DNA of 64,000 bases from CAZTAK01 sp964611585 (GCA_964611585.1 CAZTAK010000003.1:1-64000), one strand, 5' to 3'. Counted from the first letter of the stretch, positions 1 through 8,705 are shown. The notes: generated by a model from the letters alone, not told the origin. A program made the numbers and translations.

Positions 1-636
1 GCTCGCGATTGATCGGAAAAAGCCCGTCGGATTCTGAGCTTTAGAATCATTTCAATATTCAGACCGCACCAAGACACGTTGCGGCCGGTCGGCAAGACGC
101 CTGCCGAATAGGCTTGCGCTTCGCTCAGTTTCTCAATGCAAAGGCCCGCGCCGGAATGTCCGCGTGCGATGTCAGGTGCGGCGCGCCGTCGCGGCCGGCG
201 CTTCGCGGAATCAACTGCTCGCCCGCAATCTCCACGCAGACTTTCGTGTTTGCGCCGGCGGCGAGCGACGGCGTTTTCAGCGCAAGAGCAATATCCGAAG
301 GGATTGAACCGGCGCGGTTCAAGCCCTTCGGGTAAAATTGCTCTACTTCTTAAGAAGTTAGAGCAGCTTTATCCGATCAGGTATCGCCCAAGGCGATTCC
401 ACCTGAACGGATGGGGCTCTAGGTCACGTACCCATTAGTCCAGAAAACCAATACAGATCAGTGGGTTGCTGACCTGTTTGGAACAAACTGCGGCTGGCGA
501 AAAAACAAGTGGTTTCAATGCCTTGCGTCGTTTGTGAGGCCACGACCTAGGGTGTGTCGGCGCAGGCTTGGGACGCTATTGGCGTGTGGATGGCGATGAC
601 CGGCGCCGAATTCATTTGTCCTGCCGGCCGGATCGG
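1..636. other. Intergenic stretch, no confident gene
   Basis: No frame here gives a protein I recognise. The only clear structure is the palindromic repeat at 285-420. A minus-strand frame at 125-322 (65 codons) has GC-rich third positions and its first codons lie inside the repeat. It could be the tail of a gene cut off by the repeat, but its only start is TTG and I see no family. From 421 to 636 I see nothing beyond the 3' flank of the flavoprotein gene. Confidence 0.5.
285..420 (+). repeat. Dispersed palindromic repeat, type A, copy 1
   Basis: This is two hairpins in a row. The first is bounded by agagcaat (285-292) and attgctct (337-344), with inner arms ccgaaggg and cccttcgg. The second runs from agagcagc (360-367) to ggggctct (413-420), with inner arms around atcgcc/ggcgat. 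A second copy with roughly four in five bases identical, including compensating changes in the arms, lies at 35312-35448. Small palindromic intergenic elements of this kind are common in alphaproteobacteria. Function unknown; RNA stabilisation or termination is possible. Confidence 0.85.
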
Positions 637-1764
637 TCAGGTTCGGAACCGTGCCGGGGCTAGCGACTCGGGGCCAACCCCCAGCTTCTGCAGGTCCTCC
701 GGGATCCCGGCGCCGGCGATCAGGCCGGCAGCGCACCGTGCCATGGCGGGTGAGGTCATGATTCCGTACCCGCCCTGGCCGGCGAGCCAGAAAAACCCGC
801 CGTGCCCGGGCTCCATGCCGACCACGGGTGTCCGGTCCGGGGCAAACGTCCTGAGCCCGGCCCATCTTGCGTGCAGGCGGGAAATGTCGAACGCCGTTGC
901 CCGTTGAAGCCGGTCGATGGCGACGGCGATGTCCATTTCCTCGGGCTGGGCATCGGCGGGCGGTTGCGGTGTTTCGTCGGCGGGTGAGGCGAGAATCAAT
1001 CCGGCATCGGGCTTGAAGTAGAATTGTTCGTCTACGTCGATGACCGCAGGCCAACCGGCTGTATCCATGCCTTGCGGCGGAGCGAAGGTAATCACGGTGC
1101 GCCGCATGGGCGTCAGTCCAACCGGCGGAATTCCGGCGAGGTCCGCGATTTCGTCCGCCCACGCGCCGGCGGCGTTGACGATGATCGCGGCCGTGAAATC
1201 TCCCGTCTGCGTCTCCGCCCTCCAGTCCGATCCATTGCGGCGCAAGGCAAGCACCTCGGCGTCCGTGTGTACCTCTCCGCCGCGCGCTTTCAGGGCGCCG
1301 AGAAAACTTTGATGGATCCGGTCGACGTTCATGTCCATCGCGCCGGTCTCGAGGAGGCCGCAATCGACATAATCGCGGCGCACGACCGGAACCAACGAGA
1401 CGATTTCGCCGCCGTCGAGTTTCCTGACGCCGTCGATGAGCGCTCGCGCCGCCCGGTGCTCCTCCTCCATGGATTCGCGCTGATCGGCCCTCGCAATGAA
1501 TAGCGTTTTGCGCGGCGTCAACATCGGTGCTTCGCCGTCCGGGCCCGGTGAATCGGTGAAGTATGGGCGGCTTCCGATGGTCAGTGCCCGTACGGTGTCG
1601 TTGCCGTAGGTCTCCGTGAACAGCGCCGCCGACCGTCCGGTCGTGTGGTAGCCGGGCGCTGCCTCGCGTTCGAGCAACACCACCGTGCCCGACCGGGCCA
1701 GCTCGCTGGCGGCCGAGGCGCCGGCAATCCCGGCGCCGATGACGAGAAAATCACATTGAATCAT
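637..1764 (-). CDS. FAD-dependent oxidoreductase, DAO family (D-arginine dehydrogenase-like)
   Basis: A 375-residue flavoprotein of the DAO (D-amino-acid oxidase / glycine oxidase) family. The FAD-binding beta-alpha-beta fold is at the N-terminus: GAGIAG at residues 10-15 and the ribose-binding Glu at 32 (LLERE). The following GYHTTGRSAA (38-47) resembles the flavin loop of D-arginine/D-amino-acid dehydrogenases, which oxidise D-amino acids to 2-oxo acids and pass electrons to quinones or other carriers rather than necessarily to O2. Length fits the family. The ATG start puts the FAD motif at the usual distance. It diverges from the CoA-transferase genes across about 300 bp. The exact substrate cannot be read from sequence; sarcosine- or glycine-oxidase-like activity is the alternative. 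Confidence 0.85.
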   Translation of the reverse strand: MIQCDFLVIGAGIAGASAASELARSGTVVLLEREAAPGYHTTGRSAALFTETYGNDTVRALTIGSRPYFTDSPGPDGEAPMLTPRKTLFIARADQRESMEEEHRAARALIDGVRKLDGGEIVSLVPVVRRDYVDCGLLETGAMDMNVDRIHQSFLGALKARGGEVHTDAEVLALRRNGSDWRAETQTGDFTAAIIVNAAGAWADEIADLAGIPPVGLTPMRRTVITFAPPQGMDTAGWPAVIDVDEQFYFKPDAGLILASPADETPQPPADAQPEEMDIAVAIDRLQRATAFDISRLHARWAGLRTFAPDRTPVVGMEPGHGGFFWLAGQGGYGIMTSPAMARCAAGLIAGAGIPEDLQKLGVGPESLAPARFRT

Positions 1765-2072
1765 GCTTGAGGCACCTGGTGTTCATTCCTGCGGGGCAGG
1801 CCCTGTCCCGACCGGGGTTTCCAATAACGGATTGTGCCGCCGCCCGCAATCGGGGAGCGGCCGCGAGACGGTTGCCGAAAATCCCGCGGCTGCGCATTAT
1901 GGCCGGGCTCGCGTGTTGATCGCCAATCGGCCAATACCGGGTGGCAAGCGGAAAATGTACGGGGACCCCTTTCGATGCAATTCCTTGAAGTCCGGGCCGC
2001 AGCGGCCACGACAGGCCGGCCGCGCGGTTCGTCTGCGGCAGGGCCCGCGGCAGGTATTGGGGCCATGGGGCG
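1765..2072. other. Divergent intergenic region, no gene seen
   Basis: About 300 bp between the divergently transcribed flavoprotein gene and the CoA-transferase operon. It must hold both promoters. The open frames present are out-of-frame extensions of the flanking genes. I cannot identify a specific operator or RNA element. Confidence 0.5.
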
Positions 2073-2930
2073 ATGACAGCCGTGTTGTCCTTGCGTGAAG
2101 CCGTTGCGGACCTGATCCACGACGGCGATACAGTGGTAATGGAAGGATTCGCACAACTGATCCCGCACGCCGCCGGGCACGAAGTGATTCGGCAGGGCCG
2201 CAAGAACCTGACGCTCATTCGCATGACGCCTGACCTGATGTTCGACCAGATGATCGGGATGGGCTGCGCGCGAAAGCTGATCTTTTCATGGGGAGGAAGC
2301 CCGGGTGTCGGGTCGCTGCACCGTTTTCGCGATGCGGTTGAGAACGGCTGGCCGCACGCCCTCGAACTCGACGAACACTCTCACGGCGCCATGGCGAGCG
2401 CTTTAGAGGCCGGTGCTGCCGGATTGCCGCTGGCGGTGTTCCGGGGCTATCTCGGCACCGACTTCGAAAAGGTCAACCCAAACATCAAACGAATCGAATG
2501 TCCGTTCACCGGCGAAATGCTCGCCGCGGTGCCTTCCGTGCGCGCCGACGTGGCCGTCATTCATGCGCAGCGGGCCGACCGCAAGGGAAACGTGCATCTT
2601 GCCGGCATTATCGGCGTGCAAAAGGAAGCGGTCATGGCGTCCGAGCGTGCCATCGTTACGGTGGAGGAAATTGTCGACGATCTCGGCGACATCGACATCA
2701 ACGCTGTCTTGCTGCCGCAGTTCCTGATCGATGCCGTGTGCGAAGTTCCGCGCGGTGCCCATCCGTCCTACGCACAAGGCTATTACGAGCGGCACAACGG
2801 TTTCTACAAACGCTGGGACCCGATTTCGCGGGATCGCGATACCTTCATGCAGTGGATGGAGAAATACATTCTCGGCACCGCCGACTGGCCGGCGACGTGG
2901 GCAAGATTCGAGGAAGACGGTTATGTCTGA
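2073..2930 (+). CDS. CoA-transferase subunit A (glutaconate/3-oxoacid CoA-transferase type)
   Basis: 285 residues of family I CoA-transferase alpha subunit, closest in pattern to glutaconate CoA-transferase subunit A: an N-terminal segment with DGDTVVMEGF, then LTLIRMTPDL and a glycine-rich loop FSWGGSPGVGS. The enzyme moves CoA from acyl-CoA to a free carboxylate through a subunit-B glutamyl-CoA intermediate. The gene overlaps the start of subunit B by 8 nt, which implies translational coupling and one heterodimer. Family is certain; the acid substrate is not. The adjoining lyase and oxidoreductase genes suggest a carboxylic-acid degradation pathway. Confidence 0.87.
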   Translation: MTAVLSLREAVADLIHDGDTVVMEGFAQLIPHAAGHEVIRQGRKNLTLIRMTPDLMFDQMIGMGCARKLIFSWGGSPGVGSLHRFRDAVENGWPHALELDEHSHGAMASALEAGAAGLPLAVFRGYLGTDFEKVNPNIKRIECPFTGEMLAAVPSVRADVAVIHAQRADRKGNVHLAGIIGVQKEAVMASERAIVTVEEIVDDLGDIDINAVLLPQFLIDAVCEVPRGAHPSYAQGYYERHNGFYKRWDPISRDRDTFMQWMEKYILGTADWPATWARFEEDGYV

Positions 2931-3717
2931 AACCGAAACGCTCGAGGCGGCCTACACGGCCGACGAAATCATGACCCTCGAGGCATCGCGCTATCTTCGA
3001 AACGGCATGGTTTGCTTTGTCGGCATCGGCCTGCCGAGCGCGGCCTCGAACCTCGCCCGCCTGACCCATGCACCGGACGTGGTGTTGATTTACGAATCCG
3101 GCGCGATCGACACCAAACCCGACGTGCTGCCGCTATCGATCGGCGACAGCGAATTGGCCGAGACGGCACGCGCCATCGTCTCGGTGCCGGAAATGTTCCG
3201 CTATTGGTTGCAGGGCGGCCGCATCGACGTCGGGTTCCTGGGTGCGGCGCAGATCGACAGGTACGGCAATATCAACACCACCGTCATCGGCGACTATGCA
3301 TCCCCCAAGATCCGGTTGCCGGGCGGTGGCGGGGCTCCCGAGATCGCGACCCAGAGTGGCGAGGTTTTCGTGTTGCTGCGGCAATCGCAACGGTCGTTCG
3401 TCGATAAAATCGATTTCATTACCACGGTCGGCCATTACCAGGGCGGCAACAGTACCGACAGGTTCAACATTTCCGGCAAGGGGCCGACGGTGGTGATTAC
3501 CGATCTCGGTGTGCTCAAGCCGCACCCGGAGACCCGGGAATTCATGATGACAAGCATGCACGAGGGCGTAACCCGCGAGACCGCGGCGGCGGCAACCGGC
3601 TGGCCGCTCAAGTTCGCAGACGAAGTCCAGGTGACGCCGCCGCCGGGGGCGGCCGAACTCAAGATTCTGCGCGACCTTAACGAGCGCACCGCGAAAAAAC
3701 ACGGGGGCGAAATCTAA
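2923..3717 (+). CDS. CoA-transferase subunit B
   Basis: 264 residues, the catalytic beta subunit of the heterodimer. The active-site Glu is probably E58 in YESGAID, matching the E-S-G motif of family I beta subunits. A glycine-rich loop LPGGGGAPE lies near the middle and contacts CoA in the family. The ATG at 2923 lies inside the end of subunit A. An open frame in the same phase extends upstream to 2731 but lies within subunit A and is not needed. Substrate unknown. Confidence 0.87.
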   Translation: MSETETLEAAYTADEIMTLEASRYLRNGMVCFVGIGLPSAASNLARLTHAPDVVLIYESGAIDTKPDVLPLSIGDSELAETARAIVSVPEMFRYWLQGGRIDVGFLGAAQIDRYGNINTTVIGDYASPKIRLPGGGGAPEIATQSGEVFVLLRQSQRSFVDKIDFITTVGHYQGGNSTDRFNISGKGPTVVITDLGVLKPHPETREFMMTSMHEGVTRETAAAATGWPLKFADEVQVTPPPGAAELKILRDLNERTAKKHGGEI

Positions 3718-3899
3718 ATGTACTTTTCCCAGTACTTAGCTGTTAGTTCCTGACGAAATCTGTTCCTACACGTGTCCGAGCAGAAGCGTTTTCGACCTAT
3801 TCCCTTGTGAAGTTGTGAGAATGGCGAGCCGCACCAATCGCATTCGCGCCCGGGAATCGCCGCTGCGAGGAGGACACAAATCGTGCCATGTAAGAGCAC
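3714..3899 (-). CDS. Possible small zinc-finger protein or gene remnant
   Basis: A short frame (61 codons from a GTG at 3899) overlaps the stop of the CoA-transferase B gene. Its end reads like a genuine zinc-binding treble clef: CDWC, then about 17 residues, then CSDTC followed by RNRFRQ, i.e. Cys-x2-Cys...Cys-x3-Cys with basic flanks. There is no good ribosome-binding site and no in-frame ATG, so it may be the last piece of a decayed gene. Similar fingers close many small alphaproteobacterial DNA- or RNA-binding proteins. The rest of the gap to 3940 shows nothing. Confidence 0.35.
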   Translation of the reverse strand: MLLHGTICVLLAAAIPGRECDWCGSPFSQLHKGIGRKRFCSDTCRNRFRQELTAKYWEKYI

Positions 3900-3940
3900 A
3901 CCTTTCGCGACCGCGCTTAAAGGGGTTCGCACAGATACGG

Positions 3941-4789
3941 CTACATCAACCGAGTTCCTTCGGGAACCACCGCGCCGTCCGTCGTCTTGTAGGGAATGGG
4001 CACGGATTTCTCCGAGGCGGGAAGGTCGCGGACGGCGTGATTGTTCCAGGTTTGCCATTCCGACAGTTTGTACAGTGCGACCGGATCGATATAGCGCACG
4101 TCCTTGGGCAGGATCGACTGTTCGTTCGACGTGTACTCGCCCGTGTCGGCGGCCAAAATCGTCAGGTGCAAGTGCGGATAGCCCTTGCGCCCATAGTGGC
4201 CGCCCTGGGTTCCGGTCTTGCCGGAATAGCCGATAACCTGCCCCATGGTCACGCGCTCGCCCACCGCGAGGTCGAGAAGCTCGCGGAAATGCTTGTATTT
4301 CGAATAGATCCATACCGGGAGGCCGGTATCCTCCGGCGAGTGACGCAGGAAGACTTGGTTCCCGACCAGGCGTGCGCCTGAAAACAGATGCACGACTTCG
4401 CCATCGGCCAACGCCACCACCGATGTCCCTTCGTCCGCCGATATGTCGGAGCCGCCGTGAAAACCGTGATTGGCGTCGAGCCTTCGCGCGTTGCCGTCGA
4501 AGCGGGTCCTGTCGCCGAAGGTCGACGCGACTTCGAGGCAGCTTGCGCCACGCGGATACACAGGGACGACCCCGGTGTTAAACAGGCCGGCGCGCTCCTG
4601 CACCTCGAGCATGGCCGCCGGGTGCATCGGGTTTTGGCGCATCGCCTCGGTGACTGCCTGCGTCAGCGTCTCGTTTTTGCTGCGCCCGCCGCGCTGGCGG
4701 TTGCCACGCCCTTGGGCCCAGGCATCGCCGATGACGGCCAGGGTCAACACCACGGCAAGGGTGCCGATGACAAGATTGCGGAGCATCAT
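3941..4789 (-). CDS. M23-family metallopeptidase (exported LytM-like)
   Basis: 282 residues from the first of two tandem ATGs. An N-terminal signal peptide (about residues 1-25, ending DAWA-Q) predicts export to the periplasm. The peptidase domain carries the LytM zinc motifs: H111-xxx-D115 in FHGGSDIS and H206-x-H208 in PHLHLTI. Together with the GYSGKTGT loop these mark a lysostaphin-type fold that cuts peptidoglycan cross-links or binds murein. Both zinc motifs are intact, so it is probably an active endopeptidase. The segment before the domain (25-85) is basic and low in complexity. An open frame reaching further upstream would add non-signal residues and was not used. Confidence 0.85.
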   Translation of the reverse strand: MMLRNLVIGTLAVVLTLAVIGDAWAQGRGNRQRGGRSKNETLTQAVTEAMRQNPMHPAAMLEVQERAGLFNTGVVPVYPRGASCLEVASTFGDRTRFDGNARRLDANHGFHGGSDISADEGTSVVALADGEVVHLFSGARLVGNQVFLRHSPEDTGLPVWIYSKYKHFRELLDLAVGERVTMGQVIGYSGKTGTQGGHYGRKGYPHLHLTILAADTGEYTSNEQSILPKDVRYIDPVALYKLSEWQTWNNHAVRDLPASEKSVPIPYKTTDGAVVPEGTRLM

Positions 4790-4921
4790 TTTGAGTTTCC
4801 TCGCGCCGCCTGGCACCGCTCGTAGGGGCTGGCGGCGGCTTTTGCCCCCGACGGCGCGGTGCCGGTCGGTTCGGTCGCAAAATAATATGCGGGTTTGATT
4901 CTGCCCACGGCGGCGTGCCGA

Positions 4922-5203
4922 TCAGAGATCGTCCGGCAGCGGCGCCGACGAGGTGATCCTGGCTTCCGCGGCAGCGGCCGGTAGGGCGGATTCGACGGAA
5001 ACTGCGCTTTCGTTCCGCGGCAGAACTTCCAGTGGAAACGGTCCCCAGTGGAACGGGCGGTCTTTCGAGCACGGATAGAGGATCATGTGGGGTTGTTCCG
5101 TTCGAGTCGGGCACGGAGCAGAGCCTGCATCGGCCAACAGGCGCGCGCTCGCAAATGGTACAGCAATATGGCGGCGATTCAACTGCGCCGGAGCGTTTGG
5201 CAT
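4922..5203 (-). CDS. Small hypothetical protein
   Basis: A 93-residue frame with an ATG start preceded by AGGAGA about nine bases upstream, a good ribosome-binding site for this genome. I do not recognise the product. It has no clear membrane segment or signal peptide. Two cysteines lie in the first half (CPTRTEQ and YPCSKD) and the last third is rich in Ala, Ser and Glu. It sits upstream of the M23 peptidase gene on the same strand. The ribosome-binding site is the main evidence that it is real. Confidence 0.45.
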   Translation of the reverse strand: MPNAPAQLNRRHIAVPFASARLLADAGSAPCPTRTEQPHMILYPCSKDRPFHWGPFPLEVLPRNESAVSVESALPAAAAEARITSSAPLPDDL

Positions 5204-5237
5204 CAGGGATGTTCTCCTAGCCCCGATTGGTGCTCGT

Positions 5238-5269
5238 GTCTTGTTCGTGACATAGTCTTGTTCGTGACA
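5238..5269 (+). repeat. Two perfect 15-bp direct repeats upstream of an MFS gene
   Basis: gtcttgttcgtgaca occurs at 5238-5252 and again at 5255-5269, separated by 2 bp (17-bp period). The pair lies about 130 bp upstream of the MFS transporter start. Spaced direct repeats can be operator half-sites, but a chance short duplication is equally possible. Confidence 0.6.
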
Positions 5270-5402
5270 GCATAAGTGTCTTCAAACGATTTTCCTTCCG
5301 CATGGATTCCTTTCGTAAGCAGCCGCAGATGGCGGTGGCGGAACTGCGGTTATCGACCCGCGCCAAGTTGCGGGTTCGTTGTGCGACGTTGACCGCGTCC
5401 CC

Positions 5403-6659
5403 GTGACCGCGCCAGCGGAGGCCCGGACCTTCGAGCCGCACCGCCACCCCTATCGCTGGGCGGTGCTGGCGGGCGTATGGCTGATCTATTTTTCGTTCGG
5501 CCTCTTGCAGTCGGCAATGGCGCCGCTGGTGGCGCCGATTAGCGCCGATCTCCGCCTCAGCCATACGGCGATGGGAAGCATTCTGGGCGCCTGGCCACTG
5601 GTGTACATCTTCGTGGCGGTCCCGTGCGGCGCCCTGATCGACCGTGCCGGGCTCAAGTGGTCGCTGTTGCTGGCGGCGGGGATCATGGCGGCCTCGGGCG
5701 TGCTCAGAGCGGTTGCCTTCGATCACCTGACGATGTTTCTCGCCGTGGCCCTGTTCGGTTTGGGAGGGCCGCTGATTTCGATCGGTGCGCCCAAGGCCAT
5801 CGCCCAGTGGTTTCAGGGGCCGGAGCGCGGGCTTGCCATGGGCATCTCCATCACCGGCCCCAGTCTCGGCGTCATGCTTGCGCTTGCTTTGACGAACAGC
5901 GTGTTCATGCCGTGGCTCGAGGGCGACTGGCACGCGGTGTTGTTGGTGTATTCCGGGTTCATCGTGGCGGCGGGCGTCGTGTGGCTGGTGCTCGCCAGTC
6001 ACCGAGCGGTCCGAATGGCGGAACCGGCAGGTAGCGGGCATGCGTCGATTGCCGGCCAGCTTGACATATTCGTGGAATTGCTGCGGCTCCGGGCGGTGCA
6101 GCTCGTGCTGCTGATGGGCACGGGAATATTCTTTTTCTATCACGGCCTCGCCAACTGGCTGCCGGAGATTCTGCGTTCGGGCGGCATGGATGCGACCGCC
6201 GCGGGCTTGTGGGCGTCGGTGCCGGTCGCGGTCGGAATCATCGGCGCGTTGATCATTCCGCGGCTGGCGACGCCGCCGCGCCGGTTTGCGATTTTGTTAG
6301 GGCTCTCTGTGTGTATCACGGCGGGCGTTTTATTTCTGTTCATCGACACCGTACCGGGCCTGGTTGCGGCGGTCCTGTTCTGGGGAATTGCGCGCGGCTC
6401 GCTGATGACAATCACGGTGTTGGTGCTGATGGAAACTCGTGGCGTCGATGCCGGGCACATCGGGGCCGCCGGTGGATTGTTCTTCTCGGCGGCCGAGATC
6501 GGCGGAGTGCTGGGCCCGCTAACTCTCGGCATAATGTCGGATGCGACCGGCGGTTTCGATGCCGGGCTCTGGCTTCTTGCGGGCGTGGGCGTGACCCTGA
6601 TGGCGATCCTGTTCGTTCACCGCGCTAGCGAAGCGCGCGGGCCGGCGTCCGCCGAATAG
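5403..6659 (+). CDS. MFS transporter
   Basis: 418 residues from a GTG at 5403, with about 12 hydrophobic segments. The loop after the second helix carries a degenerate MFS signature (GALIDRAGLKWS at about residues 76-87). It resembles oxalate/formate- or nitrate-type carriers of the superfamily rather than drug pumps, but the substrate cannot be assigned. A TTG eight codons upstream (5379) is an alternative start; neither has a strong ribosome-binding site. Carriers like this often import a carboxylic acid, which would fit the neighbouring CitE-like lyase gene. The 107 bp before that gene contains no visible feature. Confidence 0.8.
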   Translation: MTAPAEARTFEPHRHPYRWAVLAGVWLIYFSFGLLQSAMAPLVAPISADLRLSHTAMGSILGAWPLVYIFVAVPCGALIDRAGLKWSLLLAAGIMAASGVLRAVAFDHLTMFLAVALFGLGGPLISIGAPKAIAQWFQGPERGLAMGISITGPSLGVMLALALTNSVFMPWLEGDWHAVLLVYSGFIVAAGVVWLVLASHRAVRMAEPAGSGHASIAGQLDIFVELLRLRAVQLVLLMGTGIFFFYHGLANWLPEILRSGGMDATAAGLWASVPVAVGIIGALIIPRLATPPRRFAILLGLSVCITAGVLFLFIDTVPGLVAAVLFWGIARGSLMTITVLVLMETRGVDAGHIGAAGGLFFSAAEIGGVLGPLTLGIMSDATGGFDAGLWLLAGVGVTLMAILFVHRASEARGPASAE

Positions 6660-6766
6660 AGTCGGAGTGCGGTCGCAAGGGTCCCGTGGTATTGAATCTC
6701 CGATGCTGACACACCTCCATGCGGACACATGAGACCGCCTGGCAGTAAGAATTTTGGATTAGAACA

Positions 6767-7651
6767 ATGTACCTTCTTCGATCATTGTTATTTGCGCCCG
6801 GCAACCATGCCCGCCGCGTCGAAAAAGCGCTGACGCTGGATGCGGATGCGGTCATTCTCGACCTCGAGGATGCGGTGCCGGTGGACGAAAAAATCCCGAC
6901 GCGGGCGCTCGTCGCCGCGGCGCTGAGGGCTCCGCGCCCCAAGGGGCCGCGCGGGTACATCCGGGTGAACGGCTACGACACGGACCTCTGTTTCGGTGAT
7001 CTGGAGGCGGTCATCGCACCCGGTGTCGACGGCATTGTGCTGCCGATGGTGGAATCGGCGCTGCATTTGCAGGCGGTCGACTGGGTGATGGCAAATCTCG
7101 AACGCAGCCGCGGCCTCGAACCGGGGGCGATCGATCTCGTTCCAATCATCGAAACCGGGCTCGGTCTGGCCCGGGCCGGCGAAATAGCCGCCTCGGACAC
7201 CCGGGTGCGTTGCCTTTCCTTCGGAGCGGCCGATTTTACCGCCGACATGAAAATGATCTGGACCCCGGAGGAGCAGGAATTGAACGAGGCGCGTGCCCGC
7301 GTGGTACTCGAAAGCCGCGCCGCCGAACTCGACCCGCCGGTTGATACGGTCTTCGCCGACCTCAACGACGAAGAAAACGCCGAACGCTCTGCGGTTCGCG
7401 CGCGTCAAATGGGCTTTCAAGGCAAGCTCTGCATTCACCCCAAGCAGGTCGAGGCCATCAACCGTGCCTTTACGCCTGGCGCCGAAGAGATGGCAAAAGC
7501 CGAAAAAATCCTCGCCGCTTTTGCCGAAGCAGAGGCCGAGGGCTCGGCGTCGATTCAGGTGGACGGTTATTTCGTCGATTACGCGATCGTCGTGCGCGCC
7601 CGGCGCACGCTGGCGCTCTCGAATCAGATCCGCGAAAAAGAGAAGGCGTAG
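6767..7651 (+). CDS. HpcH/HpaI aldolase / CitE-like CoA ester lyase
   Basis: 294 residues of the CitE branch of the HpcH/HpaI family, TIM-barrel enzymes that cleave or form C-C bonds in acyl-CoA esters (citryl-, malyl-, citramalyl-CoA) with Mg2+. Visible signatures are RSLLFAPGN at residues 5-13, DLEDAVP at 32-38, the metal ligand E129 in PIIETG and D156 in GAADFTAD, and CIHPKQ near the C-terminus. Length fits malyl-CoA or beta-methylmalyl-CoA lyase. The ATG start is clear. Together with the CoA-transferase upstream it could process a dicarboxylic acid through a CoA ester. The exact thioester is unknown. Confidence 0.85.
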   Translation: MYLLRSLLFAPGNHARRVEKALTLDADAVILDLEDAVPVDEKIPTRALVAAALRAPRPKGPRGYIRVNGYDTDLCFGDLEAVIAPGVDGIVLPMVESALHLQAVDWVMANLERSRGLEPGAIDLVPIIETGLGLARAGEIAASDTRVRCLSFGAADFTADMKMIWTPEEQELNEARARVVLESRAAELDPPVDTVFADLNDEENAERSAVRARQMGFQGKLCIHPKQVEAINRAFTPGAEEMAKAEKILAAFAEAEAEGSASIQVDGYFVDYAIVVRARRTLALSNQIREKEKA

Positions 7652-7676
7652 TCTTGCGCGGGGAACTCGGAGAGAC

Positions 7677-8705
7677 GTGACCTTCCGAATCAACGAGCCC
7701 AACCTGCAAGTGCGCGTGCGCCGCATCCCGGACGGCATCCCCGATCCCGACGACCTCGAGGTGGTCGAGGCGCCGGTGCTGGAACCGGGCGCGGGCGAAA
7801 TTCTTGCCCGCACGATCTATCTTGCCATCGACCCCTACGTGCGGTCACGCCTGTCGGGGCGGCACTTCGACGGCCAGCCGCAGGCGGGCGACTTGATGTT
7901 GGGCCGCACCGTCAGCGAGGTGCTGCACTCGAATGTTCCCGGCGTCGCGGCGGGCGATCTGGTCAACATCGAATCCGGAATGCAAAAGTATGCCGTCGTC
8001 GATGATTCGGAACTGCTCAAGGTCGATGCCTCGGCAGCGCCGCTCACGACCAATCTCGGCATCCTCGGGATGCCGGGTCTCACGTCGTGGGCGGGGATTT
8101 GCGTGCTTGATCCGATCAACGCGGGCGAGACGATACTGGTCTCGGCGGCCTCGGGCGCGGTCGGATCGATGGTCGGCCAGATTGCGCAGATCAGGGGCGC
8201 GCGCGCCATCGGACTTGCCGGGTCGGCCGACAAGTGCGCCTGGATCGTGGAGGAGGCGGGCTTCGAGGCCTGCCTTAACTACAAGGACCCGGGTTGGTCG
8301 GACGACCTCAGGGCGCTGCGTCCGGAAGGCGTCGACGTCTATTTCGACAACGCGGGCGGCAAGGTTCTGGACACCATCGTCCGCCGCCACCTGGCGATGT
8401 ATTCGCGCGTTCTGATCTGCGGCCTGATTTCGCAATACAATCTCAAGGAGGCGCCGCCGGGGCCCAATCTCGGGCCCCTCGTCAGCAAGCGCGCAAAGAT
8501 CGTTGGGCTGGTGGTCTATGACTTTGAGGACCGCCGCCGCGACTTTTTGCGTGAGGCGATTCCGTGGTTTCAGGCCGGCCGACTCAAGTACAAGGAAGAG
8601 ATCAGCGTCGGGATCGAATCCGTTCCAGCCGCGTTTTCGCGCCTGATGAGCGGGCAGAACTTCGGCAAGACCATCGTGCGCGTCAGCGACGAACCCGCTC
8701 CCTAA
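7677..8705 (+). CDS. NADP-dependent oxidoreductase, zinc-independent MDR (CurA / leukotriene B4 dehydrogenase-like)
   Basis: 342 residues from a GTG at 7677 with GGAGA upstream. It is a medium-chain dehydrogenase/reductase of the zinc-independent branch that reduces the C=C bond of enones and alkenals. IYLAIDPYVRSRLS (47-60) and the nucleotide-binding SAASGAVG (156-163) are typical, and no zinc-ligand cysteines are seen. The first residues are FRINEPNLQVRVRRIPDG, a common beginning for this group. It lies 25 bp after the CitE-like gene and is probably co-transcribed. A longer upstream frame overlapping that gene was rejected. Confidence 0.85.
   Translation: MTFRINEPNLQVRVRRIPDGIPDPDDLEVVEAPVLEPGAGEILARTIYLAIDPYVRSRLSGRHFDGQPQAGDLMLGRTVSEVLHSNVPGVAAGDLVNIESGMQKYAVVDDSELLKVDASAAPLTTNLGILGMPGLTSWAGICVLDPINAGETILVSAASGAVGSMVGQIAQIRGARAIGLAGSADKCAWIVEEAGFEACLNYKDPGWSDDLRALRPEGVDVYFDNAGGKVLDTIVRRHLAMYSRVLICGLISQYNLKEAPPGPNLGPLVSKRAKIVGLVVYDFEDRRRDFLREAIPWFQAGRLKYKEEISVGIESVPAAFSRLMSGQNFGKTIVRVSDEPAP

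Noticed and set aside
125..322. Minus-strand 65-codon frame beginning in the type A repeat
   Set aside because: GC-rich third positions are suggestive, but the start is TTG, no ribosome-binding site is seen and no family is recognisable; mentioned only in the intergenic entry.
515..1363. Minus-strand 282-codon frame overlapping the flavoprotein gene
   Set aside because: Wrong-frame reading, Arg-rich, while the overlapping 375-residue frame has clear FAD motifs.
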